A DNA stretch of 46,038 nt from DASVAL01 sp035649575 (GCA_035649575.1 DASRJH010000344.1:1-46038), one strand, 5' to 3'. Counted from the stretch's first letter, positions 31,197 to 40,397 are shown. Notes: generated from the sequence alone by a model not told the origin. Made by a program: numbers and translations.

Positions 31197-33989
31197 TCAC
31201 CGCCGCCGCGATGGCCCTGGCGCTTGCAGCGAGATCACGATGTCGGTCTGGCCCGCGACGACGCCCTGCAGTTCCCCGCGCCGATTCCACTGGCCCGCGA
31301 TGGCCGCCCCCACCTTGCCAGCAAACGCGGGGTGGACTTCGAGGCAAAACCGTCCTTCGGCGTCGGTCGGCAGCAGCGTCGAACCAGCCTCGACGCCGTC
31401 GGCGCTCGCCCAGACCCGCGCCTCGACCGACTTGCCGGCCTCGTCGACGACGCGTCCCGTGATGACCGCCGCAGGCTCGAGCAGCAACTTCAAGCCGGTC
31501 GTGCCGGCACGCACACCGACGCAGGCGGCCATCGACCAACCCTTCGGCGGATCGCGCATCGTCAGCACGTACGATCCCTCGGGCAGACCGTCGAAGCGGA
31601 AAACGCCATCGGCGCCGACCATCACCGTGTAGTCGTCGTTGCCCTGGTCCTTCGACGCCTCGAGGAACAGCGGCTCGGCCCGTGCAGGGCCCCCACCTTC
31701 GACGACGCCGCTGATCGTGGACCCGCGCGGCAGCACCAGCTCCACGTTCTCGACGCGCTTGCCGTCCTGGACTTCGACCTTGGTCGACACCGGATCCCTA
31801 TGGCCCGGAGCGTAGGCATTGACCTCGAACGTCCCGCCGGCGAGCCCAGTGATGCGGAAGCAGCCGTTGGGATCCGAAACGACGCTGCGGCCCTCGAACT
31901 GCGTGACGTGCGTCGGTGCCTTGCCAGTCCCGAGCCACGCAAGGCTGTCGGCGTTCGTGCCGGTGACATTGACCTCGAGGCCTGCAACACCGGCTCCCTT
32001 GTCGTCGACGACGCGGCCCTCGATGCCACCCGCTGGTTGCAAGACGACGTCGCCGACGTCGAGCCGTTCGCCGCTGCCGAGCTGGCGCGCGAGCACGTAG
32101 ACGCGCGTGCCGAACCCCGCAGCGCGCACGAACAACCAGTAGTGCTGGTCCGGTCGCAGCCCGAGCGCCTGGAAGCGTCCATCGCCGCCGACCGCAGCGG
32201 GAATCCAGCTGCTGCCTTGATAGCCCCGCGCCTCCATGAAACTGGCCGCGACTGCCGCGTACGCGGCCGCGACCGGCGCGCCGTTCCCGTCGACGACTCG
32301 GCCGGCGACCTCGCCGCCGCGCACGAGCCGGAGTTCGATGTCCTCGCCCAGCTTGCCGCTGACGTTGAGCCTCGCCGACGCATAGCCGCGTGCTTGCACG
32401 TGGCAGATCACGTGGCCTTCGTCGCGCAAGCCAGCCAGAGCGAAGCGCCCCTCCGCGTCGGTGCGCACGACGCGCTTCATCGTCCACGAGTCGGACACCA
32501 CGGCGTCGAACACGGGCGTCCCGGTCGCCGCGTCGACGACGCGACCGCGCAGCGTCATGCCCGCGGCCAGCTCGATCTCGACGCGGTGATGTGTGCTGGC
32601 CACGAGATCGAGGTCTTGCCACTTCTCCTCGAACCGATCCGAGCCGACCTGCACGTACACATGGGCTGGCGGCAGCCCCGTGAAGCGGAACACGCCGCGA
32701 CCATCGGTGCGGCCGCGCGCGAGCTCGATGCTCTTGCCTTGCACGACGACGCGCACGTCGACGTCGGCCACGAGCTCCTGCCCGCAGCGCACGACGCCGT
32801 CCATGCTGGCCCCGTGCGCCAACGTTATCACGACATCGGTGCCACCGACCTGGTCAGTCACGGTCACCGGCGCGTAGCCCGCGGCGTTCACGTGCAGGCG
32901 GTGCTGCCGCGCGCGTTCGACCTGGAAGCGGAACCGGCCGTCGCCATCGCTGGTCGCACGCGCGATCGTGTCGATGCGTTTGCCGTAGACGAGGTCGAGG
33001 TTCCAGAACTCGTCCGCATCGCAGTGCAGCAGCTCGACGGCGGCGCCAGCGATCGGCGTGTCCGTGCCGACCTCGACCACGCGACCCCACAGATCGGTCG
33101 GCGTCGGCGCGCGCGCTCCGGCCTCGGACGGCTCGGTTGGCATCACGCGCTCGCGAGCCTGAACCGCGGCAACCGGCGGCGGGGCCGGAACGTCCGCAAC
33201 GGCGTGCACCACTTCGGGCGCCGGCGACGACTCACGAGGTATGTCGAAGGGAGGCAGGTCGTTCCACCACCACCACGACGCGCCGACCACGAGCATTACC
33301 ACGACCACCGCCGCGAGCTTCTTCATCGCCAGAACACCTCCGATCGCCGACGTCGCGGCGACACCCGCCGCCACGAGCTTCGCCTGCCCGGCCTGCAGCA
33401 CTGCCTGCTTCACCGCGGCGAGGCCGCGTCCCGCGAAACCGGCGCTGGCCCCGATCGCGAGCCCGGCCGGCAGCAGCTTGCGCAGTGCCTCGATGCCGCG
33501 GTGGATGCGCATGCGCACGGTGCCCGGCGGCACCTCGAGCACGGCCGCGATCTCGGCCGGCGACAGCCCGTGCTGCAGTTGCAGCCTCAGCACCTGACGC
33601 TGCTCCTGCGGCAGCGCGTCGACGTTCGCGTGCAGCAGGCCGAGCAGCTCGGCGCGTTCGGCCGCGGCGATCGGACCGGCGTCGCCGTCCGGAAGATCGG
33701 GCAACGGCTCGGCGCGGCGGCGCGCGGCATGGCGGTGCGCGTTGCGCGCAACGTTCATCAGCACGCCGGCGAAATACGGTTCGAGCGGGCGCTTGCCATC
33801 GAAGGCGACGTCGGACTCCATCGCGAGCAGGAACGTCTGCTGCAGCACGTCCTCGGCATCCGCCGCGTTGCCACACACGTGCAACGCGACCGACAACAGC
33901 CGCGGCGCCAGCGCGTCGAACACCTGGCCGAGCGCCTTCAGGTCGCCGTGGCGGCGGTAGCGCTCGAACAGGTTGGCCAGCGGATCCAT
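31197..33989 (-). CDS. ECF sigma factor fused through a membrane helix to carboxypeptidase-regulatory-like repeats
   Basis: 930 residues. Region 2 of a sigma-70 ECF factor spans about 20-90 (GNAADAEDVLQQTFLLAME, LEPYFAGVLMNVARN), and region 4 about 125-172 (LPQEQRQVLRLQLQHGLSPA, AAVLEVPPGTVRMRIHRGIE). A Gly/Ala-rich linker leads to one transmembrane helix (about 222-243, AAVVVVMLVVGASWWWW). Outside, from about 290, come six or more repeated carboxypeptidase-regulatory-like units with LRGRVVDAATGTPV and GEVAGRVVDGNGAPV. The sigma domain thus lies in the cytoplasm and the repeats beyond the membrane. ATG 33989 precedes the conserved N-terminus. No separate anti-sigma gene adjoins it. Confidence 0.88.
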   Translation of the reverse strand: MDPLANLFERYRRHGDLKALGQVFDALAPRLLSVALHVCGNAADAEDVLQQTFLLAMESDVAFDGKRPLEPYFAGVLMNVARNAHRHAARRRAEPLPDLPDGDAGPIAAAERAELLGLLHANVDALPQEQRQVLRLQLQHGLSPAEIAAVLEVPPGTVRMRIHRGIEALRKLLPAGLAIGASAGFAGRGLAAVKQAVLQAGQAKLVAAGVAATSAIGGVLAMKKLAAVVVVMLVVGASWWWWNDLPPFDIPRESSPAPEVVHAVADVPAPPPVAAVQARERVMPTEPSEAGARAPTPTDLWGRVVEVGTDTPIAGAAVELLHCDADEFWNLDLVYGKRIDTIARATSDGDGRFRFQVERARQHRLHVNAAGYAPVTVTDQVGGTDVVITLAHGASMDGVVRCGQELVADVDVRVVVQGKSIELARGRTDGRGVFRFTGLPPAHVYVQVGSDRFEEKWQDLDLVASTHHRVEIELAAGMTLRGRVVDAATGTPVFDAVVSDSWTMKRVVRTDAEGRFALAGLRDEGHVICHVQARGYASARLNVSGKLGEDIELRLVRGGEVAGRVVDGNGAPVAAAYAAVAASFMEARGYQGSSWIPAAVGGDGRFQALGLRPDQHYWLFVRAAGFGTRVYVLARQLGSGERLDVGDVVLQPAGGIEGRVVDDKGAGVAGLEVNVTGTNADSLAWLGTGKAPTHVTQFEGRSVVSDPNGCFRITGLAGGTFEVNAYAPGHRDPVSTKVEVQDGKRVENVELVLPRGSTISGVVEGGGPARAEPLFLEASKDQGNDDYTVMVGADGVFRFDGLPEGSYVLTMRDPPKGWSMAACVGVRAGTTGLKLLLEPAAVITGRVVDEAGKSVEARVWASADGVEAGSTLLPTDAEGRFCLEVHPAFAGKVGAAIAGQWNRRGELQGVVAGQTDIVISLQAPGPSRRR

Positions 33990-34066
33990 GCAGGCATCCT
34001 TGTCGCGGGCGCGCCGTCGCGTCACCAGGATTCGCGACGTTTCAGTGTCGGGACTGCTGCTGACTC

Positions 34067-34780
34067 CTAACCCGCGCCCACCGGCATTTCGTCCCACGTG
34101 CGGCCGTCGAGTGTGCGTCCGGTGCGACTCTTCCAGACGCCACCCCACTGCTTGAAGAAGAACGCCACGCCTGCCGCAACGCACTGATCGCGAAGATCCC
34201 GCGCCCAAGCAGGGTCCATGGGTCGTGCCCGAGGTCCTGATTCGCCACCGACGATGACCCAGTGGATGCCGCGCAGGTCGAGCTTGGGCAGTGGGCCAAG
34301 TAGAGGCTCGAGCGAGAGGAACTTCACCGCAGCAGGGGTTGCGCGAAGGTGATCGATGCGATCGCGATGGTCGCCATTCTCGACACTGACCCCCATCCAC
34401 ACGTTCGGTGGCCACGCCAATCTCGGCGCCAACTCGGACAAGCGCTCCGCCCGTTTCGTCAGCACCTGGAAGCGATGCTGCGCGGCTTCCGCCATGACAG
34501 CGAATACGCGCATCAGAAACGCGAGCGGCACGTCGCGATGGAACAGATCGCTCATCGAGTTGACGAACACGACCTGGGGCTTCCGCCAGCCCAGCGGCAG
34601 CTCAACAGCGTGCTCGTGCAGCGTGAGTCGGAAACCGTTCCGGTAGTTCGGTTGCCCCATCGCGTGCAGTCGCTTCGCCATGCGCTCGGCGTAGCAGTTC
34701 CTGCAACCGGCGCTGATCTTCGTGCAGCCCGTCACCGGGTTCCACGTCGATTCAGTCCACTCGATCGACGACTTCGCCAT
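34067..34780 (-). CDS. DUF5131 / phage Gp37-Gp68-like protein (three-Cys-motif protein)
   Basis: 237 residues. SSIEWTESTWNPVTGCTKIS is followed by AGCRNCYAERMAKRL, giving a Cys-x6-Cys-x2-Cys cluster (about 18-28) of the radical-SAM-like DUF5131 family. Later landmarks are VFVNSMSDLFHRDVP, FQVLTKRAERL, WMGVSVENGDHRDRIDHLR and FFFKQWGGVWK. These proteins are usually encoded next to a partner called TcmP and spread with mobile elements; their reaction is unknown. ATG 34780 sits inside the 3' end of a tcmP remnant, consistent with translational coupling to a gene that is now truncated. Confidence 0.88.
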   Translation of the reverse strand: MAKSSIEWTESTWNPVTGCTKISAGCRNCYAERMAKRLHAMGQPNYRNGFRLTLHEHAVELPLGWRKPQVVFVNSMSDLFHRDVPLAFLMRVFAVMAEAAQHRFQVLTKRAERLSELAPRLAWPPNVWMGVSVENGDHRDRIDHLRATPAAVKFLSLEPLLGPLPKLDLRGIHWVIVGGESGPRARPMDPAWARDLRDQCVAAGVAFFFKQWGGVWKSRTGRTLDGRTWDEMPVGAG

Positions 34781-34895
34781 GACAGTATTCGCGAATGATG
34801 TCGAGCTTGACCTCGGACCAGTAGCCGATCCGATCGAACTCCACCGTTTGTTTCTTCCGGCGAGCCAAGTGACTTCTGCTGGTCTGACTGGACAT
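34752..34895 (-). pseudogene. Truncated tcmP (three-Cys-motif partner) remnant
   Basis: 47 residues from ATG 34895 to TGA 34752. The stretch VEFDRIGYWSEVKLDIIREY resembles the N-terminus of TcmP proteins, which normally continue for over 200 residues. Here it departs from the family after REY and ends in GEVVDRVD, overlapping the DUF5131 start by 29 bases. I infer a large deletion that removed most of tcmP but kept its 5' end in front of DUF5131. It could still serve as a leader peptide gene. Confidence 0.5.
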
Positions 34896-35151
34896 CCAGC
34901 GGATGCCCCTCGAGTAGTGGATCGCGGAGCCGACTTTTCTGCGCTCCCAGGCATTGATCTTGGCAAACCCGCGTGCCGCCACCGCCGGCATACCGTGCTG
35001 GAGGTTCGCGCATTTGCGCATCCTGGCCCGGGACGCTGCCTGAATCACTCGTCCGCGCGGTGGGTGCGTGCTCGCCGTGGAAAGCAGTTCTCGCAGTGCT
35101 CCCGAGGGCGTGCTGTGCAGTCGCGCCGCCGTGTGTTCCGATGCAACCCCC

Positions 35152-36282
35152 ATGAGGCGCGGTTCGATCTGGATCCCGGTCGCGGGCACCGTCTGCGCGC
35201 TCGCGCTCGCTGGCATGGAATGCGTCACGCTCGACCAGCAGGACGTCCGCGAACGGCTCGCTCGCTTCGTCGAGGAGCACGACGCGAATCAGGTGCCGCC
35301 GCGGTTCGAAGCGATCTACGGCGAGACGATCGACGGGAATGCGATCGACGACTACGTCGCGGCGAGCCAGCTGCTGGCCCCGCTGCGGCTCGGGTGGTGC
35401 CATACGTTCAGGGAAAGTTGGCGGAAGAAGCTCACGCAGCGCGGACAACCACTCGGCGAGGGTGCCCGCCGAGAGATCGCGCCGACGCTCGCGAACGCGC
35501 TGCTGTCGATCCGGCGTGGCGTCCGCTGCGCGACCGTGTTGCCCAAGGGTCGCAGCTTTGACAGCTTCGGGCTCGAAGCGGTTGTCGACGATGCGCTCGA
35601 TCAGGCGTTCGCAGCACACGACACGCGCACGCTGGTCGAACTGTTCGTCGACCGTTGGGTCTTCATCGGACATGTGTGGTCGCCTGGGCACCCGCGCCCC
35701 GAATTCCAGGACGACTGGCTGCACGCCCTCGATGCCGACAGCGCACGCTGGTTCGGCGCCGTCCTGGGCCGCCTCGACGTGCGGCATTGCTGCTTCATGT
35801 CGCCGGCAGGCTGGATCGCGTGGTACGTAGGAGAGATCGCCGACCGGACGCCTCTGCAGCAGTCGTTCGAGAGTGGATTGTCCGCGTGGCGTTGGGGCTT
35901 CGACTCGCACTGGCGCGGGCTCGTCGCGTGCGATCGGCTCGTCGCTGGGCTCCCGGAACTCGCGCCGCCGGCCTCGGACTGGACGCGGCGTCAGGGACAG
36001 ATCGCGACCTTCGGCAGCGCTCTCGGAGACATCGAGGAGGGGTGGGCGACCAGGGTTCCCGACTGGGTGAAGGTCCACGAAAGCCAACTGCGTGCGGTTC
36101 TGACCCACCTTCGCCTGCTGCGACTCGCCGTCGCATTCGTGCACGGCCTCGAACTTGAGCACCTCGCCGATCCGCTCGGCAGCGGGCCGATCGAGGTCGA
36201 GATCCGGGGCGACGAAGCGACGTTCCGCAGCGAAGGCATGTGCGGCAAGGAACGCCTCGCGCGCACCGTGCGGCGACGCTGA
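35152..36282 (+). CDS. Exported protein of unknown function
   Basis: 376 residues. ATG 35152 opens a short signal-like segment (MRRGSIWIPVAGTVCALALAG, about 1-21). The rest is soluble and helix-rich, with DQQDVRERLARFVEEHDANQ, DDYVAASQLLAPLRLGW, DTRTLVELFVDRWVFIGHVW and a basic C-terminus. No family, catalytic motif or repeat is recognised. The reading frame is supported by strong G/C third positions throughout. An upstream ATG at 35068 would add 28 residues that do not look like protein and lack a ribosome site. Convergent with the gene at 36295. Confidence 0.65.
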   Translation: MRRGSIWIPVAGTVCALALAGMECVTLDQQDVRERLARFVEEHDANQVPPRFEAIYGETIDGNAIDDYVAASQLLAPLRLGWCHTFRESWRKKLTQRGQPLGEGARREIAPTLANALLSIRRGVRCATVLPKGRSFDSFGLEAVVDDALDQAFAAHDTRTLVELFVDRWVFIGHVWSPGHPRPEFQDDWLHALDADSARWFGAVLGRLDVRHCCFMSPAGWIAWYVGEIADRTPLQQSFESGLSAWRWGFDSHWRGLVACDRLVAGLPELAPPASDWTRRQGQIATFGSALGDIEEGWATRVPDWVKVHESQLRAVLTHLRLLRLAVAFVHGLELEHLADPLGSGPIEVEIRGDEATFRSEGMCGKERLARTVRRR

Positions 36283-36294
36283 CGCAGAAGTCCG

Positions 36295-36870
36295 CTACTT
36301 CTTGTCGCCGAGCGGCACGTCCTGCTTGGTCTCGCCCGCGAACGCGAGCCGCCGGATCGTCGCCTTCTTGTGCTCGGCGTCGTAGCCGATGAACTCGAGT
36401 CCGCCGCCGCCGCCCGCGTCGCTCTTCAGCCGCACCGGGATCTGCGTCTCGTTGTCGATCAGACCGACCGAGGCGCTGCCGTCGGGCGCCACCTGCAGAC
36501 CGATGCGGTCGCGCATCGGGTGGCCGACGCCGGTCGGCGCATCGAGACCGAGAACCACCGACATGTCGTCGAAGGTCGAGAAGCCGCCGCGTTCGGCGCC
36601 CGTCGTGTCGTGCACCGTCAGGCCGCAGGCGCGCGCGCGGCGCTGCGTGTCCTTCGGATCCTGCCCGATCACGACGCGGACGACGCCCTTGTCGTCGACG
36701 ATCTCGAGCCGCCGTGCGCGGACGATCTCGGCGCCCTGCGGCGCCTCCAGACAGGCGAGGCCAGCGAGTGCCATGAACGCGACGAGCGCGGCGCGGCGCG
36801 TCGTGCGCGCACGGCGCTCGAGGACATGGATGCGGTGCTGCAAGTGAACGAGAACGGTGTCGGTGGTCAT
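36295..36870 (-). CDS. Single-pass membrane protein with external beta domain
   Basis: 191 residues. ATG 36870 follows GGAGG at five bases. Residues about 1-24 are charged and cytoplasmic, a helix covers about 26-44 (AALVAFMALAGLACLEA), and the rest is external. The external part contains IVRARRLEIVDDKGVVRVVIG, HDTTGAERGGFSTFDDMSVV and FIGYDAEHKKATIRRL, a repeated beta pattern seen in many planctomycete proteins of unknown function. Convergent with the upstream plus-strand gene and divergent from the duplicated membrane-protein genes. Confidence 0.75.
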   Translation of the reverse strand: MTTDTVLVHLQHRIHVLERRARTTRRAALVAFMALAGLACLEAPQGAEIVRARRLEIVDDKGVVRVVIGQDPKDTQRRARACGLTVHDTTGAERGGFSTFDDMSVVLGLDAPTGVGHPMRDRIGLQVAPDGSASVGLIDNETQIPVRLKSDAGGGGGLEFIGYDAEHKKATIRRLAFAGETKQDVPLGDKK

Positions 36871-36984
36871 GGTGCCTCCGAGGTGGGCCGCCGGCGCAGC
36901 GGCCGGTCCAGCCTACTGCTGGGGGGAGCTTCCCGGCACAGCGCTGTTCGGGTCGGATTGACTGCGCGCCAAGCTGCTCACGAA

Positions 36985-38232
36985 ATGACCCAGGACCCGC
37001 CCTCGCCCGATCGTCCGCCTGTCGCACGCCTCGCCGGCGAACTCGGCGCGGCACTGGTGGCCGCCGGGCTGTGCTACGGCCTCTCCTGCCTGATCGTCGC
37101 TCCGAGCCCCGAGGCCATCACATTCGGCAAGCAATGGGAGTGGATGTCCGAGGCGCCGTTCGAACTGCGTGGTCAGTTCCCGCACCGCATCCTCGGGCCG
37201 CTGCTCGCGCACTGCCTCGGCCTCGGCGGCGCCTGCTGGGTGCCGTTCGTGCGCGGTCTCGCGGTGCTGCTGCTCGCGACAGTGTTCTTCTTCGCGCGCT
37301 GTCGCGGCGCGAGGCCGGTCGACGCGCTGCTGGTCACGCTCGCGATGGCCGTGACGGCGCCGATCCAGATGTACAAGCAGCATTGGGTCGGCTTCGTCGA
37401 TCCACTCTGCTACCTGCTGTTCTTCTGGGCGTGGATGGCCGCGGGTCGGCCCGTGCTGTACTGGGGCTTGTTCCTCGCCAACCTGCTTTCCCATGAGCTC
37501 GCGGCGTTCTTGCTGCCGTGGGCGTGGTTCGTGCGCCGCGAGGCGAACGGCTGCATGCGCGCCGACGTCATCGGCGCCGGTCTCGCACTCGGTCTGTATG
37601 GCGCGTTCTACCTGTGGGTGAAGGCCGCAGCACCGCAGCAGAAGTTCACCGCCAGCTACTTCTTCGACAACCCGATGTTCCCGGGCGGCACGGTCGTGAC
37701 CATCACGCTCGCGATCACGCATCTCGTCGTCGCGTTCGGACCGATCCTCGCGGTGCTCGCCTGGCATCAGCACACGCGTCGCGACCGCGAACGCGCGCAC
37801 CTCTGGCTCGTCGGCGGCGGGATCATCGCGATCTTCTGCATCGCTTGGGACTGGTCGCGCCACTCCAACCTGATCGCGCTGCCGCTCGTCCTCGCGTCGC
37901 TGCACTTCGTCGCGGCCGGCCATCGGCTCGTCTACACGGGGATCGTCGGACTCGGCGTCGGCTTGATGGTCTGGATTCCGCCATGGTTCATCTCTGCCTG
38001 GCCGACGTCGGCGATCGCAGACGGGAACCTGCTCATGGCCACCCGCGCCGGGCTGCAGAATCCGGCCACCAAAGAGCCCATGGGCGGCGCGCTGTCCGAC
38101 GTGTTGACGGCGTGGGTGCCGGCGGTCGCACCGGTGGTCGTCCCGATCCTCGCGATCCTCGCCGCGATCTGGTTCGCCGGCGCCTGGTTCGCGCGCCGGC
38201 AGGCTTCAGCCACAGCAGGCCCCGCCGCCTGA
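36985..38232 (+). CDS. Polytopic membrane protein, copy A of tandem pair
   Basis: 415 residues with about nine to ten hydrophobic helices. Conserved polar points between the copies are the periplasmic-looking loop MSEAPFELRGQFPHR (about 52-66) and YKQHWVGFVDPLCYLL (about 130-145). Further ones are HELAAFLLPWAWFVRR, WHQHTRRDRERAHLW and AWDWSRHSNLIALPL. The charged residues near helix ends resemble lipid-linked-sugar glycosyltransferases of the GT-C group, but no decisive motif is seen. ATG 36985 is common to both copies. Function unknown; inner-membrane location is certain from composition. Confidence 0.75.
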   Translation: MTQDPPSPDRPPVARLAGELGAALVAAGLCYGLSCLIVAPSPEAITFGKQWEWMSEAPFELRGQFPHRILGPLLAHCLGLGGACWVPFVRGLAVLLLATVFFFARCRGARPVDALLVTLAMAVTAPIQMYKQHWVGFVDPLCYLLFFWAWMAAGRPVLYWGLFLANLLSHELAAFLLPWAWFVRREANGCMRADVIGAGLALGLYGAFYLWVKAAAPQQKFTASYFFDNPMFPGGTVVTITLAITHLVVAFGPILAVLAWHQHTRRDRERAHLWLVGGGIIAIFCIAWDWSRHSNLIALPLVLASLHFVAAGHRLVYTGIVGLGVGLMVWIPPWFISAWPTSAIADGNLLMATRAGLQNPATKEPMGGALSDVLTAWVPAVAPVVVPILAILAAIWFAGAWFARRQASATAGPAA

Positions 38233-38383
38233 GCAGGGGGAACTACCGTTCCAACCCGCCCCCTGAACCAGTGCTCGATCGAGTTGCTCAGCCGGACCAG
38301 CGCACTGCTGGGGCGAGTGTTCAGGTCGTCTTGACCGTGTCCGCAGGCGTTCGTAGCGTGCGGCTGCGCCAAGCCGCTCGCGA

Positions 38384-39655
38384 ATGAACCAGGCCCCACC
38401 CTCGCCCGATCGTCCGGCTACGGCACGCATCGCCGGCGATCTCGGCGCGGCACTGGTCGCCGCCGGGCTGTGCTACGGCCTCTCCTGCGTGATCGTCGCT
38501 CCCGCCTCTCTCGACCCCGCGCTCCCCACCTTCGCCACGCAGTGGCAGTCGATGTCCGAGGCGCCGTTCGAACTGCGCGGTCAGTTCCCGCACCGCTTCC
38601 TCGGGCCGCTGCTCGCGCACTACCTCGGTTTCGGCGGTGACCGCTGGGTGCCGTTCGTGCGCGGCCTCGCGGTGCTGCTGCTCGCGACCGTGTTCTTCTT
38701 CGCGCGCCGTCGCGGCGCCAGGCCGGTCGACGCGCTGCTGGTCACGCTCGCGTTGGCCGTGACGGCGCCGATCCAGATCTACAAGCAGCATTGGGTCGGA
38801 TACGTCGATCCACTCTGCTACCTGCTGTTCTTCTGGGCGTGGCTGGCCGCCGGTCGGCCCGCGCTGTTCTGGAGCCTGTTCCTCGCCAACCTGCTTGCCC
38901 ATGAGCTCGCGGCGTTCTTGCTGCCGTGGGCGTGGTTCGTGCGCCGCGAGGCGAACGGCTGCATGCGCGCCGACGTCATCGGCGCCGGTCTCGCGCTCGG
39001 TCTGTATGGCGCGTTCTACCTGTGGGTGAAGGCCGCAGCGCCGCAGCAGAAGTTCAACGCCGGCTACTTCTTCGACAACCCGATGTTCCCGGGCGGCACG
39101 TTCGTGATCCTGGCACTCGCGATCACGCATCTCGTCGTCGCGTTCGGGCCGATCCTCGCGGTGCTCGCGTGGCATCAGCACACGCGTCGCGACCGCGAAC
39201 GCGCGCACCTCTGGCTCGTCGGCGGCGGGATCATCGCGATATTCTGCATCGCCTGGGACTGGTCGCGCCACTCCAACCTGATCGCGCTGCCGCTCGTTCT
39301 CGCGTCGCTGCGCTTCCTCGCGGCCGGCCATCGGCTCGTCTACGCGGGGATCGTCGGGCTCGGCGCCGGCTTGATGGCGTGGATTCCACCGTGGTCGAGC
39401 TCTGCCTGGCCGACATCGGCGATGGCGGACATACTGCTGCTCCGGGACACCGGCGCCGCGCGGCAGAATCCGGCCACTGGCGGCGAGCCCATGGGCGGCG
39501 CGCTGTCCGACGTGTTGACGAAGTGGGTGCCAGCGGTCGCACCGGTGCTCGTCCCGATCCTCGCGATCCTCGCCGCGATCTGGTTCGCCGGCGCCTGGTT
39601 CGCGCGCCGGCAGCCCCCGGCTATGGCGGCTCGGGCCAGCGCTTCCGCGCCCTGA
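38384..39655 (+). CDS. Polytopic membrane protein, copy B of tandem pair
   Basis: 423 residues, a close paralogue of the gene ending at 38232, with all helices and the conserved loops present. Differences cluster in the N-terminal 45 residues (this copy has an insertion, SLDPALPTFATQWQS) and around residues 340-375. ATG 38384 matches the copy A start. Its last 35 bases overlap the end of the convergent lipoprotein gene, so the two share an overlapping 3' region. Both copies have intact frames, so neither looks like a pseudogene. Confidence 0.75.
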   Translation: MNQAPPSPDRPATARIAGDLGAALVAAGLCYGLSCVIVAPASLDPALPTFATQWQSMSEAPFELRGQFPHRFLGPLLAHYLGFGGDRWVPFVRGLAVLLLATVFFFARRRGARPVDALLVTLALAVTAPIQIYKQHWVGYVDPLCYLLFFWAWLAAGRPALFWSLFLANLLAHELAAFLLPWAWFVRREANGCMRADVIGAGLALGLYGAFYLWVKAAAPQQKFNAGYFFDNPMFPGGTFVILALAITHLVVAFGPILAVLAWHQHTRRDRERAHLWLVGGGIIAIFCIAWDWSRHSNLIALPLVLASLRFLAAGHRLVYAGIVGLGAGLMAWIPPWSSSAWPTSAMADILLLRDTGAARQNPATGGEPMGGALSDVLTKWVPAVAPVLVPILAILAAIWFAGAWFARRQPPAMAARASASAP

Positions 39656-40397
39656 GGCGCACGGTCTCGACGGCGTCGTTCCGGAGCTGCTGCTGCAACT
39701 CCGCGGCGACCTCGAGCTCGTCGGGCAGCGACTGCAGCACCGACCAGCGCACGACCGGATCCGCGTCGCGCAGACCATCGCTCGGATCGACCAGCGCGCG
39801 CAGCCGCTCGCTGACCAGCGCCAACCGATAGAGCTGCATCCGTCCGAGCGCGTTGGCCTGCTTGCGCGCCACGACAACCTCCCGTCCGAGCGCGTCGTCG
39901 AGCTCCGGCACCGCTTCGTGAAACGGCTCGCCGCCGCCCTGCTGCACCGCGCCGAGCCACGCCGCGAAGCGAGCACGCGCTGCGGCCTGCCGCTGCTCCC
40001 GCTGCGCCGTGACGTCGGCTTCGGTGTCGAAGACGAACATGCTGCGGCCGAGGAAAGAGCCGAGGAAGGTGACCGGCGTGATCGCAGTGCGCACCGGCAG
40101 GAACGCCATCTCGGAGTAGTAACGTTCGTCGAAGTCGGGGCGCCCGTCTCGCCACAACCACGCGGCGTCGTCCCAGGCGTCGTCTGCGACCTGGATCGGA
40201 TGCGCGACGAACGTGTCCGCGACGATCGCCAGGATGCCGCCCGGCACGGTCAGCGGCAGCGCAACGACGAACCAGCCCTTGTCCTCCGGCACGAGGTTCT
40301 GCTCGAAGGCGTTCCAGACCGGCCGATTCTCGCGGCGCGTGAACGCGCAGCCGGCCAGCAGCGCGCACAACAGCAAAATGAGCGCGGACCTGGTCAC
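39621..40397 (-). CDS. Lipoprotein with DDAWDD motif, larger member of a pair
   Basis: 258 residues. GTG 40397 opens a lipoprotein signal (TRSALILLLCALLAGC, Cys about 17). The region 36-105 (LVPEDKGWFVVALPLTVPGG, VAHPIQVADDAWDDAAWLW, FLPVRTAITPVTFLGSFLGR) is shared with the smaller lipoprotein encoded just upstream. The C-terminal part (about 125-258) is helical, HEAT-like in feel (DPVVRWSVLQSLPDELEVAAEL). Start and upstream stop overlap in GTGA. Location: periplasm or outer membrane. Function unknown. Confidence 0.75.
   Translation of the reverse strand: MTRSALILLLCALLAGCAFTRRENRPVWNAFEQNLVPEDKGWFVVALPLTVPGGILAIVADTFVAHPIQVADDAWDDAAWLWRDGRPDFDERYYSEMAFLPVRTAITPVTFLGSFLGRSMFVFDTEADVTAQREQRQAAARARFAAWLGAVQQGGGEPFHEAVPELDDALGREVVVARKQANALGRMQLYRLALVSERLRALVDPSDGLRDADPVVRWSVLQSLPDELEVAAELQQQLRNDAVETVRLRARKRWPEPP

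Larger units (their letters stand above)
36905..39655 (+). repeat. Tandem duplication of a 1.3-kb gene unit including upstream sequence
   Basis: The units 36905-38232 and about 38297-39655 match closely in their coding parts, with runs of identity of many bases. They also match in part of their upstream parts (for example CTGCTGGGG near 36915 and 38306, and the TCGCCCGATCGTCCG stretch after each start codon). Identity is lower in the spacer and the last 30 codons, so the copies have diverged for some time. Confidence 0.7.

Noticed and set aside
30567..34070. Plus-strand open frame of about 1170 codons opposite the sigma-factor fusion
   Set aside because: No recognisable domain and shadow-like composition, while the minus strand has sigma motifs, a membrane helix and regular repeats.
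34732..37054. Overlapping minus-strand frames of 420-480 codons opposite the gene at 35152-36282
   Set aside because: Biased composition and no start or ribosome site. The plus-strand frame has the better third-position pattern and a plausible signal segment.
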